The translations under genes were made by a program, and so were the position numbers. From Companilactobacillus insicii (GTDB lineage: Bacteria > Bacillota > Bacilli > Lactobacillales > Lactobacillaceae), in contig NZ_RHNU01000002.1 of assembly GCF_003946015.1 (NCBI RefSeq), positions 62,001 to 126,000 on the forward strand: DNA of 64,000 nt, read 5' to 3'. This document shows positions 1 to 7,138 of this stretch, one piece after another (positions within the stretch are counted from its first letter, which is position 1; the number at the start of each line of letters is the position of its first letter). The notes beneath the pieces are model-generated. The model searched no databases. It saw only the letters and a program-made list of their open reading frames with translations, and was not told the origin of the DNA.

Positions 1-721
1 TAGGTACAGAATTAATTGCTTTTGGTAAATTTATCTCAGGGTTATCAGTTTCCCCGGCTGTGATACCAACCATTTCAATACCTACAAAAGCAAAGACTAC
101 CATTTGAAATGATAGTAAGAAACCTGTTATCCCAGTTGGAAAAAGTCCACCATGACTAACAAGATTGACAAAACTTGCATGTCCACCACTCACGGGAACA
201 CGAAAAATTGCCATGGCAAAACCTACTACAACTAGAACAATTATTGCTATAACTTTGATCATCGAAAAACTAGATTCCATTTCACCGAATAATTTCACAT
301 TAACAAAGTTAATTGCAAACAAAATCACTAAAACAGTTAAAGCTGTAACCCACTGTGGTACTTGTGGGAACCAATATTTAACATAAATACCAGTTGCTGT
401 TAAATCAGCCATTGCCAAAGTTATCCAGCAAAACCAGTATGCCCATCCCGTTACAAATTCAAATCTATCTCCTAAATAAATTCGAATAAAATCCAAAAAT
501 GAATGCTTAGTAGTATCTGATAATAAAAGTTCACCAATTGCTCTCATCATGAAAAAACAAAATAAACCTGTAATCAAGTACGAGAAAATAATTGATGGAC
601 CCGATTTGTGGATAGCCTCACCAGAACCCAAGAACAATCCGGTTCCAATTGCCCCACCAATTGCAATCATTTGTATATGTCTACTTCCCAACGACCTAGA
701 AAGAGTTTGTTTCTCACTCAT
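1..721 (-). CDS. Amino-acid permease (APC family), copy 1, 3' part outside window
   Basis: Proton-coupled amino-acid importer of the inner membrane; only the N-terminal 240 residues lie in the window. It starts with MSEKQTLSR at an ATG preceded by AGGGAG at 8 nt, then shows the APC signature IGGAIGTGLFLGSG and several hydrophobic helices. It is a tandem paralogue of the next gene upstream on the same strand (886-2250), similar along the whole visible length (both contain GEMES/TGFSMIK and the PEINLPKAINS segment). It is preceded by its own T-box terminator, so expression should respond to an uncharged tRNA. Substrate not assigned. The open frame reaches base 1 without a stop, so the truncation is the window edge, not decay. 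Confidence 0.9.
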   Translation of the reverse strand, partial: MSEKQTLSRSLGSRHIQMIAIGGAIGTGLFLGSGEAIHKSGPSIIFSYLITGLFCFFMMRAIGELLLSDTTKHSFLDFIRIYLGDRFEFVTGWAYWFCWITLAMADLTATGIYVKYWFPQVPQWVTALTVLVILFAINFVNVKLFGEMESSFSMIKVIAIIVLVVVGFAMAIFRVPVSGGHASFVNLVSHGGLFPTGITGFLLSFQMVVFAFVGIEMVGITAGETDNPEINLPKAINSVP

Positions 722-751
722 AGTATCAGCTCCCTTATAATTTTATAAAAA

Positions 752-905
752 AAGACGCCACTAATACATTTCGTATTAGGGACGTCGTAACGCGGTTCCA
801 CCCAAATTCGCAATTTCTTGCATCTCTTAAGTTCTATATGGGGAACAAACCACTCTTATACCATTAAATAAATACTTACTGAATCTCAGCTAACTTCAGC
901 ATCTC
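752..905 (-). promoter_or_regulatory. T-box leader of permease copy 1
   Basis: On the minus strand the T-box core GGGTGGAACCGCG lies at 803-791 and is followed by a terminator whose arms read GTATTAGGGACGTC-type and GACGCCACTAATAC (786-754) with a T run. The stretch that aligns with the first stem of the neighbouring leader begins inside the last codons of the upstream permease (around 905-886). No promoter is obvious in the 164-bp gap, so the RNA may be made by readthrough from copy 2. Specifier codon not assigned. Confidence 0.85.
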
Positions 906-2250
906 TGTTTTTGCTTTTATGATAAATCGATAACATTACGATCCAAAATACAATAGTTACAATCATTGGAATCCTAGTTGCCTTAATGTATAACAACAGT
1001 ACTAATATTGCTAAAAAGAAAATTAAACTAATGTAATTACTAAATGGATATAACGGCATTCTGAATATCTTAATACCACTTGGATTTTGTTTACGAAACT
1101 TCAAATGTGTCCAAATCAAAATCATCCATACGATAATAAAATTAATTGTTGAAACAGTTGAAATCAAACTAAAAACGCTAGATGGCATAAAGAAATTTAA
1201 TGCCACAATCACTAATAACGCTGCAGTTGAAAAAATCAATGCCCAAACAGGAACTCCATTTCTTCCAATCAAATTAAACTTTCTAGGCGCATTGCCCTTC
1301 AAACTCAAACTGTAAAGTGTTCGGCTAGTACTGAATAAACAACTATTAGTTGCTGACAGAGAAGCAGTCAAGACAACAAAGTTCAAAATACCAGCAGCTC
1401 CATTGATGCCTATACCTGAAAACACCTGTACAAATGGACTGGATGTTATGGAAATATTATTCCATGGATAAACACTCATAATTGCTATCATCGAACCAAC
1501 GTAGAACAAGCCGATACGAATAGGTAAACTATTAATCGCCTTAGGTAAATTTATTTCAGGATCAGCGGCTTCACCAGCTGTTAATCCAACCATCTCAATA
1601 CCAACAAAGGCAAATATTACCATTTGAAACGACATTAAGAATCCTTTAAATCCAGTTGGAAAAAAGCCACCTTGATTCACTAAATTAGAAAATGTTGCAT
1701 TACCATTTTCAACTGGTGCACCAAATATTGCCATTCCAAAACCAACGGCTACCAATGCAATAATAGCAATTATTTTAATCATCGAAAATCCAGTTTCCAT
1801 TTCTCCGAATAACTTCACGTTAACAAAGTTCATCGAGAACAAGACTAGCAAAATTACCAACGCCGATAACCATTGTGGTACTCCTGGAAACCAATATCTA
1901 ATATAAATTCCCGAAGCGGTCAAATCAGCCATCGCAACTGTGATCCAACACAACCAATAGGCCCAGCCTGTAACGAATTCAAATCTGTCACCAAGATACA
2001 CTCGAATAAAATCTAAAAATGAATGCTTATTAGTATCAGATAATAATAATTCGCCAATTGCTCTCATCATAAAGAAACAAAAGAAACCCGCAATCATATA
2101 AGCCAATATAATTGATGGTCCGGCTTCGTGTATGGCACTTCCTGAACCCAAGAATAGTCCCGTACCAATTGCTCCACCAATGGCAATCATCTGAATATGT
2201 CGCCCCTCAAGAGATCTTGAGAGAGTTTGTTTGTTCGAACTACTTTCCAT
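886..2250 (-). CDS. Amino-acid permease (APC family), copy 2
   Basis: Complete 454-residue amino-acid/proton symporter with about 12 hydrophobic segments and the N-terminal IGGAIGTGLFLGSG motif of the AAT/APC family. It is the upstream member of a tandem pair with the permease at 1-721. It has a good promoter (TTGCAT, 17 bp, TATACT) and a T-box leader, so transcription should rise when the cognate tRNA is uncharged; the amino acid carried is not known from sequence. The ribosome site (GGAAG, 6 nt before ATG) is weak. The last codons (RDAEVS and stop) overlap the first stem of the next gene's T-box. Confidence 0.93.
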   Translation of the reverse strand: MESSSNKQTLSRSLEGRHIQMIAIGGAIGTGLFLGSGSAIHEAGPSIILAYMIAGFFCFFMMRAIGELLLSDTNKHSFLDFIRVYLGDRFEFVTGWAYWLCWITVAMADLTASGIYIRYWFPGVPQWLSALVILLVLFSMNFVNVKLFGEMETGFSMIKIIAIIALVAVGFGMAIFGAPVENGNATFSNLVNQGGFFPTGFKGFLMSFQMVIFAFVGIEMVGLTAGEAADPEINLPKAINSLPIRIGLFYVGSMIAIMSVYPWNNISITSSPFVQVFSGIGINGAAGILNFVVLTASLSATNSCLFSTSRTLYSLSLKGNAPRKFNLIGRNGVPVWALIFSTAALLVIVALNFFMPSSVFSLISTVSTINFIIVWMILIWTHLKFRKQNPSGIKIFRMPLYPFSNYISLIFFLAILVLLLYIKATRIPMIVTIVFWIVMLSIYHKSKNRDAEVS

Positions 2251-2305
2251 AATTAACTTCCAATCTAATTTGCGTCTTTTCCAAAGTTATACTCTGAAAA
2301 TAAAA

Positions 2306-2473
2306 AAGACATCTCTAATACATTTCTGTATTAGGGACGTCTTTGACGCGGTTCCACCCAAATTTGCAATTTCTTGCATCTCTTTATGCTGATAGAGGTA
2401 AGCAACCTGTAAATTAAAACACCAATTTCACTGTTGACTTTCAGCCTAGATCAACATCTCTTTGAGTGAACAT
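2306..2473 (-). promoter_or_regulatory. T-box leader of permease copy 2 (short form)
   Basis: Minus-strand leader of about 168 nt from the predicted start near 2473 to the terminator. The core GGGTGGAACCGCG is at 2359-2347, preceded by a small stem GCAA-GAAA-TTGC, and followed by the terminator arms TGTATTAGGGACGTC and GACATCTCTAATACA (2342-2308) plus T run. The 5' part is much shorter than a usual stem I, resembling the compact glyQS class; I could not assign the specifier codon with confidence. Confidence 0.85.
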
Positions 2474-2479
2474 GTGTAC

Positions 2480-2508
2480 AGTATAAGTGGTATAAGATTA
2501 AAATGCAA
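2480..2508 (-). promoter_or_regulatory. Promoter of permease copy 2
   Basis: Minus strand: -35 TTGCAT (2508-2503), 17-bp spacer, -10 TATACT (2485-2480). Transcription should start near 2473 and run into the T-box leader. Confidence 0.7.
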
Positions 2509-2558
2509 CTAACAATATAAATTTTAAATTAATATAGACCAATTAAGGAATATAAAAG

Positions 2559-2612
2559 TTCATACTTTTTTCATATTTTAACATCATTTAATTCATATTA
2601 TTTAGCTATGAT
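2559..2612 (+). promoter_or_regulatory. Repeat promoter of small RNA A
   Basis: Three direct repeats TTCATA at 2559-2564, 2570-2575 and 2592-2597 (start distances 11 and 22 bp), then 9 bp, then -10 TATGAT at 2607-2612. There is no normal -35. The same repeat order and spacing recur before RNAs B and C. 11-bp spaced direct repeats upstream of a bare -10 are typical of OmpR/PhoB-family response regulator sites (the Bacillus PhoP box is TTAACA-like with 5-bp gaps). Confidence 0.7.
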
Positions 2613-2617
2613 AGTAA

Positions 2618-2722
2618 TTGTAGATGAGAGATACAGAAATCCCTTTTCTCACCCCCCTATAACATATATATTTAATCCCCTAAAGAAGCCATTCCTCCCC
2701 AGGATGGCTTCTATTTTTTTCT
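2618..2722 (+). ncRNA. C-rich small RNA, copy A
   Basis: About 105 nt. It starts with TTGTAGATGAGAG and a 5' hairpin (TGAGA pairing with TCTCA), then an unpaired C-rich stretch (CCCCCCTATAACATATAT ... AATCCCCTAAA) and a terminator: stem GAAGCCAT/ATGGCTTC, loop rich in CCTCCCC, and T run. Copies B and C conserve the unpaired blocks and the TCCCC loop while the terminator stem bases change in a compensating way. CCUCC/CCCC loops are complementary to Shine-Dalgarno sequences, so a trans-acting translation repressor is the likely role (inference). A reading frame across this region has no ribosome site and is not credible. Confidence 0.75.
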
Positions 2723-2885
2723 TTTTTGAGTATCAACCAGTAGTAGTTATGAAAAAAATAAGTTATACTAGTAAGCGTGGGATGAATGTTATCCCCAGGG
2801 AGACAACTATTGTTGTCGTATTAAAATTGGACACAGAATTTAAAATTATAAAAAAGACTTATCATTAAAAGTTGGCTATCCAAGA

Positions 2886-2939
2886 TTCACAATATTTTCA
2901 CAATTTACAAACAAATACTTCATGATAGGCCTGTATTAT
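2886..2939 (+). promoter_or_regulatory. Repeat promoter of small RNA B
   Basis: TTCACA at 2886-2891, TTCACA at 2897-2902, TTCATG at 2919-2924, 9-bp gap, -10 TATTAT at 2934-2939: same 11/22/9 geometry as for RNAs A and C. Confidence 0.7.
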
Positions 2940-2944
2940 ATAAA

Positions 2945-3051
2945 TTGTAGATAAGAGATACAAAGAAATCCCTTTTCTCATCCCCCCTATAACAATATTT
3001 AATCCCCTATACAAAAAACCACCCTTCCCCGGGGTGGTTTTTTTGTTGTCA
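2945..3051 (+). ncRNA. C-rich small RNA, copy B
   Basis: About 105 nt, homologous to copy A. It has a 5' TTGTAGATAAGAG hairpin, the conserved blocks TCCCCCCTATAACA and TTTAATCCCCTA, and a terminator with stem AACCACCC/GGGTGGTT, loop TTCCCCG and seven T. The changed stem with an unchanged C-rich loop is compensatory variation and argues for a functional RNA. It lies 220 nt after copy A and converges with a minus-strand RNA-like element. Confidence 0.75.
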
Positions 3052-3156
3052 AAAATAAAAAACCTCCTATCAAACGATAGGAGGTCAAATGCTTGGCATC
3101 TGGGTAAATGGCAAGCATTGCATATTTACGGCAATTTAGTATGTCCTTTCGGACAA
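3052..3156 (-). ncRNA. Second small-RNA-like element, copy 1
   Basis: Minus strand. -10-like TATAAC (3166-3161), 4 nt, then TTGTCC-GAAA-GGACA hairpin, an ATGCTTG...CAAGCAT hairpin and a terminator ACCTCCTATC/GATAGGAGGT with loop GTTT (3085-3062) and T run. A homologue with the same -10 to TTGTCC spacing and the same terminator type is at 6288-6371. No convincing -35. Alternative: just a distal terminator with a chance upstream hairpin. Confidence 0.4.
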
Positions 3157-3279
3157 CTATGTTATAAATCATTCACAGCCTAATTAAAAGTTAAATGCAT
3201 TATTTAGTTGAGTAATTAAAATTACGCATTCTCCAAGTATTGATATAACAGCTTTTACGTCTAAATAGCCATTTTGTAT

Positions 3280-3385
3280 AAAAAACAACCTTGCACAAAT
3301 GTACAAGGTTGTTTCGGTGGTAAGGTGCAGAAATCTTCCAAACGCAAATGCGCCGACCTCTTACCCTTACCTCGGTTTGGCACCA
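3280..3385 (-). ncRNA. Folded stand-alone small RNA of unknown family
   Basis: About 105 nt between a good promoter and a strong terminator, with no reading frame. Visible pairings are GGTGC with GCACC (outer stem), CAAAC with GTTTG, CCGA with TCGG, CGC-ATTT-GCG, and a G-rich loop GGTAAGG that can pair with a downstream CCTTACC as a pseudoknot alternative. The terminator stem is AACAACCTTG/CAAGGTTGTT (3313-3284) followed by T6. I do not recognise the family; it is not 6S, tmRNA, SRP RNA or RNase P by size and conserved blocks. Confidence 0.65.
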
Positions 3386-3391
3386 GGAGTA

Positions 3392-3420
3392 AGTATGCCT
3401 GTTATATGCAGATAAGTCAA
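3392..3420 (-). promoter_or_regulatory. Promoter of the folded small RNA
   Basis: Minus strand: -35 TTGACT (3420-3415), exactly 17 bp, -10 CATACT (3397-3392). The -35 overlaps the stop codon of the LacI gene (3419-3417). Confidence 0.65.
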
Positions 3421-4409
3421 TCCAAAATTGTATCGATCTCATCCTTATAATCATTCGGATCTTCAAGTCTTCCTCTTTTAATAAATTTTGCAGGAATAGG
3501 CATTTTAACAACATCATCATGAAACAATAATTTAAAAGCTTCTTCACCTATATCAGTCAAACGATGATCGATAGTCGAAAAGTTCATTAAGAAACTAATT
3601 GGTAAATTCTCCTGGCCAATTACTTCAACATCTCGACGATGCATCTCTTGTAATTGGCGTATCGCACCAGCCGCAATTTCATCTCCATTACCAAAAATCA
3701 CTTCTAATTTTTTATCGTAATTCAAAAACTGTGCTGTAGCAGTTATTCCATCAAACATTGTCCTCGATTCTCTGTATAGTAGCTGATCATTTATTTCTTT
3801 ACCAAAAACTTCTTTATAAGCCTGAGTAGTTAGCAATGCACTTTGACTTGTATTTTCACTTCTGCTTATTGTAACTCCAATGTGACTATATCCTTTATCC
3901 TTTAGTACTTCTAATGCATCCACAAATGATGCCTTACGATCAGTAAACGCACATGAAATGGGATAATCGAAAGTATCTTCACAACAAACTATATGGCCAT
4001 ACTTTTGATACTCCACAATCTTATCAAACGAAATAGACCTAGAAGTGAAAATAAGTCCGTCAAAAGCATGATGCTTAAGCATGTCTAAAAAGTATATTTC
4101 TTGACTCTGATTATAATTAGACTGCAAAAATGTTGCCTGATAATTTCTTGCAAAAGCGGCTGTAATAATTGAATCCGCTAATTTTTGAAAATATGGGTGA
4201 TTTACATATGGTAATACAATTCCTACACGATAAGTCTTTCCCAGGCTAAGTGCACGGGCCATGTCATTTCGATGATAATTTAATTGTTCCATGGCATCTT
4301 CAATTTCTTTTCTAGTATTCTTAGAAACATATCCAAGTTCATTAATAACTCTAGAGACAGTAGAAATTGAATGTCCAGATAATTTAGCAACATCACGAAT
4401 ATTTGCCAT
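3417..4409 (-). CDS. LacI-family transcriptional regulator
   Basis: 330-residue repressor. The N-terminal LacI helix-turn-helix (MANIRDVAKLSGHSISTVSR) is followed by a hinge and a periplasmic-binding-like effector domain (residues about 60-320). SD AAAGGTGG lies 6 nt before the ATG. A perfect dyad GAACCGGTTC upstream is a likely autoregulatory operator. No sugar genes are adjacent: the neighbours are small RNAs on both sides, so its targets are probably elsewhere and the inducer is unknown. Confidence 0.92.
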   Translation of the reverse strand: MANIRDVAKLSGHSISTVSRVINELGYVSKNTRKEIEDAMEQLNYHRNDMARALSLGKTYRVGIVLPYVNHPYFQKLADSIITAAFARNYQATFLQSNYNQSQEIYFLDMLKHHAFDGLIFTSRSISFDKIVEYQKYGHIVCCEDTFDYPISCAFTDRKASFVDALEVLKDKGYSHIGVTISRSENTSQSALLTTQAYKEVFGKEINDQLLYRESRTMFDGITATAQFLNYDKKLEVIFGNGDEIAAGAIRQLQEMHRRDVEVIGQENLPISFLMNFSTIDHRLTDIGEEAFKLLFHDDVVKMPIPAKFIKRGRLEDPNDYKDEIDTILD

Positions 4410-4448
4410 AATTTACCACCTTTCTATCTAATTTTAATATAACCTATC

Positions 4449-4458
4449 GAACCGGTTC
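4449..4458. promoter_or_regulatory. Likely LacI operator
   Basis: Perfect 10-bp palindrome GAACCGGTTC, 40 bp upstream of the LacI start, with the central CG typical of LacI-family operators (AACCGGTT core). Autoregulation is inferred. Confidence 0.55.
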
Positions 4459-4581
4459 TATATAAGAATAATTACCTAATTATCATTTTTTACTAGTATT
4501 AGTTTGATATTTTGATATTGTTAGCTTACGACGTTGATATTTTAGAATTTATATCAAGTAAAAAAGCTAATTTTGAAAAAG

Positions 4582-4635
4582 TTCACACTTTCTTCACATT
4601 TAGAAAACAAATGATTCACACTTTCCCTGTATATT
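4582..4635 (+). promoter_or_regulatory. Repeat promoter of small RNA C
   Basis: TTCACA at 4582-4587, 4593-4598 and 4615-4620, 9-bp gap, -10 TATATT at 4630-4635. All three repeats are perfect here, making this the best example of the shared site. Confidence 0.72.
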
Positions 4636-4640
4636 ATTAG

Positions 4641-4745
4641 TTGTAGATGAGAGACGTAAGCCTTTCACCTCATCCCCCCTATAACATATATTTAATCCCC
4701 TAAAAACATTAAAAGACACCCCTCCCCAGGGTGTCTTTTTATTTT
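4641..4745 (+). ncRNA. C-rich small RNA, copy C
   Basis: About 105 nt, homologous to A and B: 5' TTGTAGATGAGAG hairpin (ATGAG with CTCAT), CATCCCCCCTATAACATATA, TTTAATCCCCTAAA, terminator stem AGACACCC/GGGTGTCT with loop CTCCCCA and T run. It is separated from copies A/B by the LacI gene and the folded RNA, which lie on the other strand. The next gene downstream (5127) has an unusually G-rich ribosome site (AGGGGGAA) complementary to CCCCCU of this RNA. Confidence 0.75.
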
Positions 4746-5126
4746 TGTAAGGTTTCAAAATGCCGGTATAGCGGTACTTTTCATGTTTAGAATTTCACTG
4801 AATTTCAATAAACTTCAAAAATGTGAGTCACCAAAATAAATATAACGTGGGAACGTGATTTATCGTGAGTTGAATAAACTTGCGATTTTTTTGTGCCTAA
4901 AAGTGATTTGTTTTCATATAACTACTAGTTCCATATTCTATCGGTATTATGTTATTAGTATATAGAAAAAATAGTAGATGTTAGAAGTAATAAAGAGGTA
5001 ACAAATTCGTTACTAGCGATTGCGACATCGTCGGTAATTTTAATTTCAGAGAATGAAATGGCATATTAATTGCATCTGGTACCGTTTTCTTACTTTGATA
5101 TAATTTAATTACAGGGGGAATATATT
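4746..5126. other. Gene-free stretch before the Ltp-type gene
   Basis: 381 bp of AT-rich sequence with no credible reading frame. Near its right end TATAAT (about 5098-5103) is a probable -10 for the gene at 5127; no clear -35 was found. Nothing else recognised. Confidence 0.5.
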
Positions 5127-5933
5127 ATGAATAATGAGGGATATCATTCTAGATCCGAAATGCATAGAAAGAGAAAACAACAAAAAAAGCAACTTTATAA
5201 AAAATGGTGGTTTTGGGTATTAATAATATTTACCATTTATATTCTATTTTCCTTTATTAAATCTTTTAATAACAATGATGAAAAGTTATTTCTTAAGGTT
5301 GATAATTCCACAGCAACCTTAAGCAAGAAAATCGAAGCCAAATTTTATTTCCATACGAATAAGGGAAATAAATATAGTGTAACCGACCTTGATAGTGATA
5401 CCAAAATGGGAACCAGTAAAGCTAGCTCTGGCGATGAGGAATTGACGCTATACTATGCTGGTAAATACAGACTTACTGTGTATTTGAATGGTGTAAAAAA
5501 ATCGAAGACATTAGTGGTAAAACCTCTAACTTTGACAGATAAAGAATTAGCTAAGGGAATGAAAAAAAATAATTCTTCTACTACAAATGCTAATGATAAC
5601 AATACCAAAGACACAACACCGAAAGTACCTACTGAATATTCCAATGCATTAGTTCAAGCCAAGGAATACTCTGATATGATGTACATGTCCAGACAAGATA
5701 TATATGATCAGCTTTCTTCCCCAGATGGTGGTAAATTTCCAGCAGAAGCAGCGCAATATGCAGTTGATAATTTAAACGCAGATTATAATAAAAATGCACT
5801 AGAATCTGCTAAGACATATCAAAAAGAAATGAATATGTCTATTGAAGACATTAGACAACAGCTATCATCTCCAGATGGTGGTAAATTTACTCAAGAACAA
5901 GCTGATTATGCAATAGATCATTTGAACAATTAG
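5127..5933 (+). CDS. Membrane-anchored protein with two Ltp repeats
   Basis: 268 residues. A basic N-terminus (KRKQQKKQLYKK) and one membrane helix (about residues 28-46) suggest a cytoplasm-in anchor with the rest outside. The C-terminus carries two copies of the Ltp repeat (PF07553-like): about 172-213 and 219-266, each with YS/Y..M.MS..DI..QLSSPDGGKF..E.A.YA. This repeat occurs in host-encoded lipoproteins and in phage superinfection-exclusion proteins such as Ltp of TP-J34; a role in blocking DNA injection is possible but not shown. The ribosome site AGGGGGAA is G-rich and may be a target of the C-rich RNAs upstream. Confidence 0.82.
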   Translation: MNNEGYHSRSEMHRKRKQQKKQLYKKWWFWVLIIFTIYILFSFIKSFNNNDEKLFLKVDNSTATLSKKIEAKFYFHTNKGNKYSVTDLDSDTKMGTSKASSGDEELTLYYAGKYRLTVYLNGVKKSKTLVVKPLTLTDKELAKGMKKNNSSTTNANDNNTKDTTPKVPTEYSNALVQAKEYSDMMYMSRQDIYDQLSSPDGGKFPAEAAQYAVDNLNADYNKNALESAKTYQKEMNMSIEDIRQQLSSPDGGKFTQEQADYAIDHLNN

Positions 5934-6287
5934 TATTATCCACATCGTTCCGTTATTCTAAACATATCTCTACGTCCTTAAGAGAAACGATTAAAAATTA
6001 TAGTGTCAAAATAAGTAGCGGCCTACATAAAATTCTCTCACTTTGGTAGTAAAACAACGCTCATAATAACTGGATTAGACGTTCTGTATTAAGCCAATGG
6101 ATAAATAGAGTTATAGAAAACTAAAATTTAAAAAAATATTCCACTTTAAAAAGTGAGTTACCTCTAAAAGTAACGTATAAAAGTACTGATAAAACTGACG
6201 TTTAAGAATCAAAATAAAAAAGAAGATTTAGACCTCTAAGAAAACATCTGAGTGGTGTTTTTTTACTTGTCAAATTTTAACCAATCA
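5934..6287. other. Gene-free stretch after the Ltp-type gene
   Basis: About 350 bp, AT-rich, no frame with a ribosome site. A weak hairpin plus T run near 6240-6268 may end transcription from the left. Nothing else recognised. Confidence 0.4.
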
Positions 6288-6371
6288 ATTAAAAAGCCTC
6301 TTATCAAAAGATAAGAGGTCATTTGTTGTTGAGAGATTTTAAAATATATTAGTGTCCTTATCTGGGGACAA
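6288..6371 (-). ncRNA. Second small-RNA-like element, copy 2
   Basis: Minus strand. -10-like TATACT (6381-6376), 4 nt, TTGTCC...GGACA hairpin, then a terminator CCTCTTATC/GATAAGAGG with loop TTTT and T5 (about 6318-6288). It shares the -10 to TTGTCC spacing, the hairpin, and TGACCTCYTATC terminator start with copy 1 at 3052-3156. The middle parts differ. It follows the TetR gene and could instead be that gene's terminator. Confidence 0.38.
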
Positions 6372-6427
6372 TTAGAGTATACTACCGATCGATAAAAGAC
6401 TGATCAAAATTTGCTTAAACACATTTA

Positions 6428-7027
6428 TCAACTATTTGCTGTAAAAACCGGTAAAAGTATTTCGTCCACAATATCAGTAATAACAGCCATTGTGACGGAT
6501 TCTTGACTAACAACTTCATTGATAAACAACACACTTGGTAAGTGCAAGACTCTTGGAGATAAGTTTTTAAAAACCAATTCTCCTCGCTTTTCGGCATTTT
6601 TTAAGATTTCTTCAACGGACTTTTGTAATTTATTGTCAGAATTAGACGTTTCAAATAATTTTTCCATTGGAATGGATTTCAATCTATCAGTAACTAACCC
6701 ATTTAACTTTTCAGTTCCAAATATATCAAATATTTTGATTAATTGACCAAAAAAATCTATCAAATCTTCTCTTAAAGAGCCAGTATCTGGAATCTTTACA
6801 TCTAATTTAGGTCCAAATTTAAGAATTGCACTGGCTGCCAAGCTAGATTTATCAGGCCATCTACGATACAACACCGGTTTGGCTGCATTAGCTTTTTTAG
6901 CAATTGCTGCCATAGTGAGATCGTGATAACCAACTTCATTTAATAATTGCCATGCAGAAGACAAAACGGCATTCTCCAAATCAGCGCCACGACGGCGTTT
7001 TGGATGATTAGTTTCAATTTTCGACAA
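6428..7027 (-). CDS. TetR-family repressor of the adjacent exporter
   Basis: 199 residues with an N-terminal TetR helix-turn-helix (about 15-60: LTMAAIAKKANAAKPVLYRRW) and a C-terminal ligand domain. It starts at TTG with GGAG 9 nt upstream. It is divergent from the MFS exporter at 7139, with a 12-bp dyad between them, the usual arrangement for a drug-responsive repressor that controls the pump and itself. The inducer is unknown. Confidence 0.88.
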   Translation of the reverse strand: MSKIETNHPKRRRGADLENAVLSSAWQLLNEVGYHDLTMAAIAKKANAAKPVLYRRWPDKSSLAASAILKFGPKLDVKIPDTGSLREDLIDFFGQLIKIFDIFGTEKLNGLVTDRLKSIPMEKLFETSNSDNKLQKSVEEILKNAEKRGELVFKNLSPRVLHLPSVLFINEVVSQESVTMAVITDIVDEILLPVFTANS

Positions 7028-7057
7028 ATTTATTCACTCCTATACTTGCATTTTAAG

Positions 7058-7069
7058 ATACCAGGGTAT
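7058..7069. promoter_or_regulatory. Likely TetR operator in the divergent promoter
   Basis: Dyad ATACC-AG-GGTAT overlapping a plus-strand -10 TATACT (7067-7072) that serves the MFS gene. Binding here would block the pump promoter. Inferred from position and symmetry. Confidence 0.5.
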
Positions 7070-7138
7070 ACTATTCAAGTCACAAGTCAAATAAGAAACT
7101 ACAGTATCCTATTTAACAAAAACTTGGAGATGTTTAAA

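Noticed and set aside
2608-2868. 86-codon reading frame across small RNA A
   Set aside because: No ribosome site, composition dominated by the RNA's C-rich repeats, runs through a terminator; the RNA interpretation explains the sequence.
3200-3547. 115-codon minus-strand frame after LacI
   Set aside because: Overlaps the LacI 3' end in another frame and crosses the folded RNA and its terminator.
2500-6400. CRISPR array because of repeated units
   Set aside because: Only three units, 300-1700 bp apart, with promoters and terminators; they are small-RNA genes.
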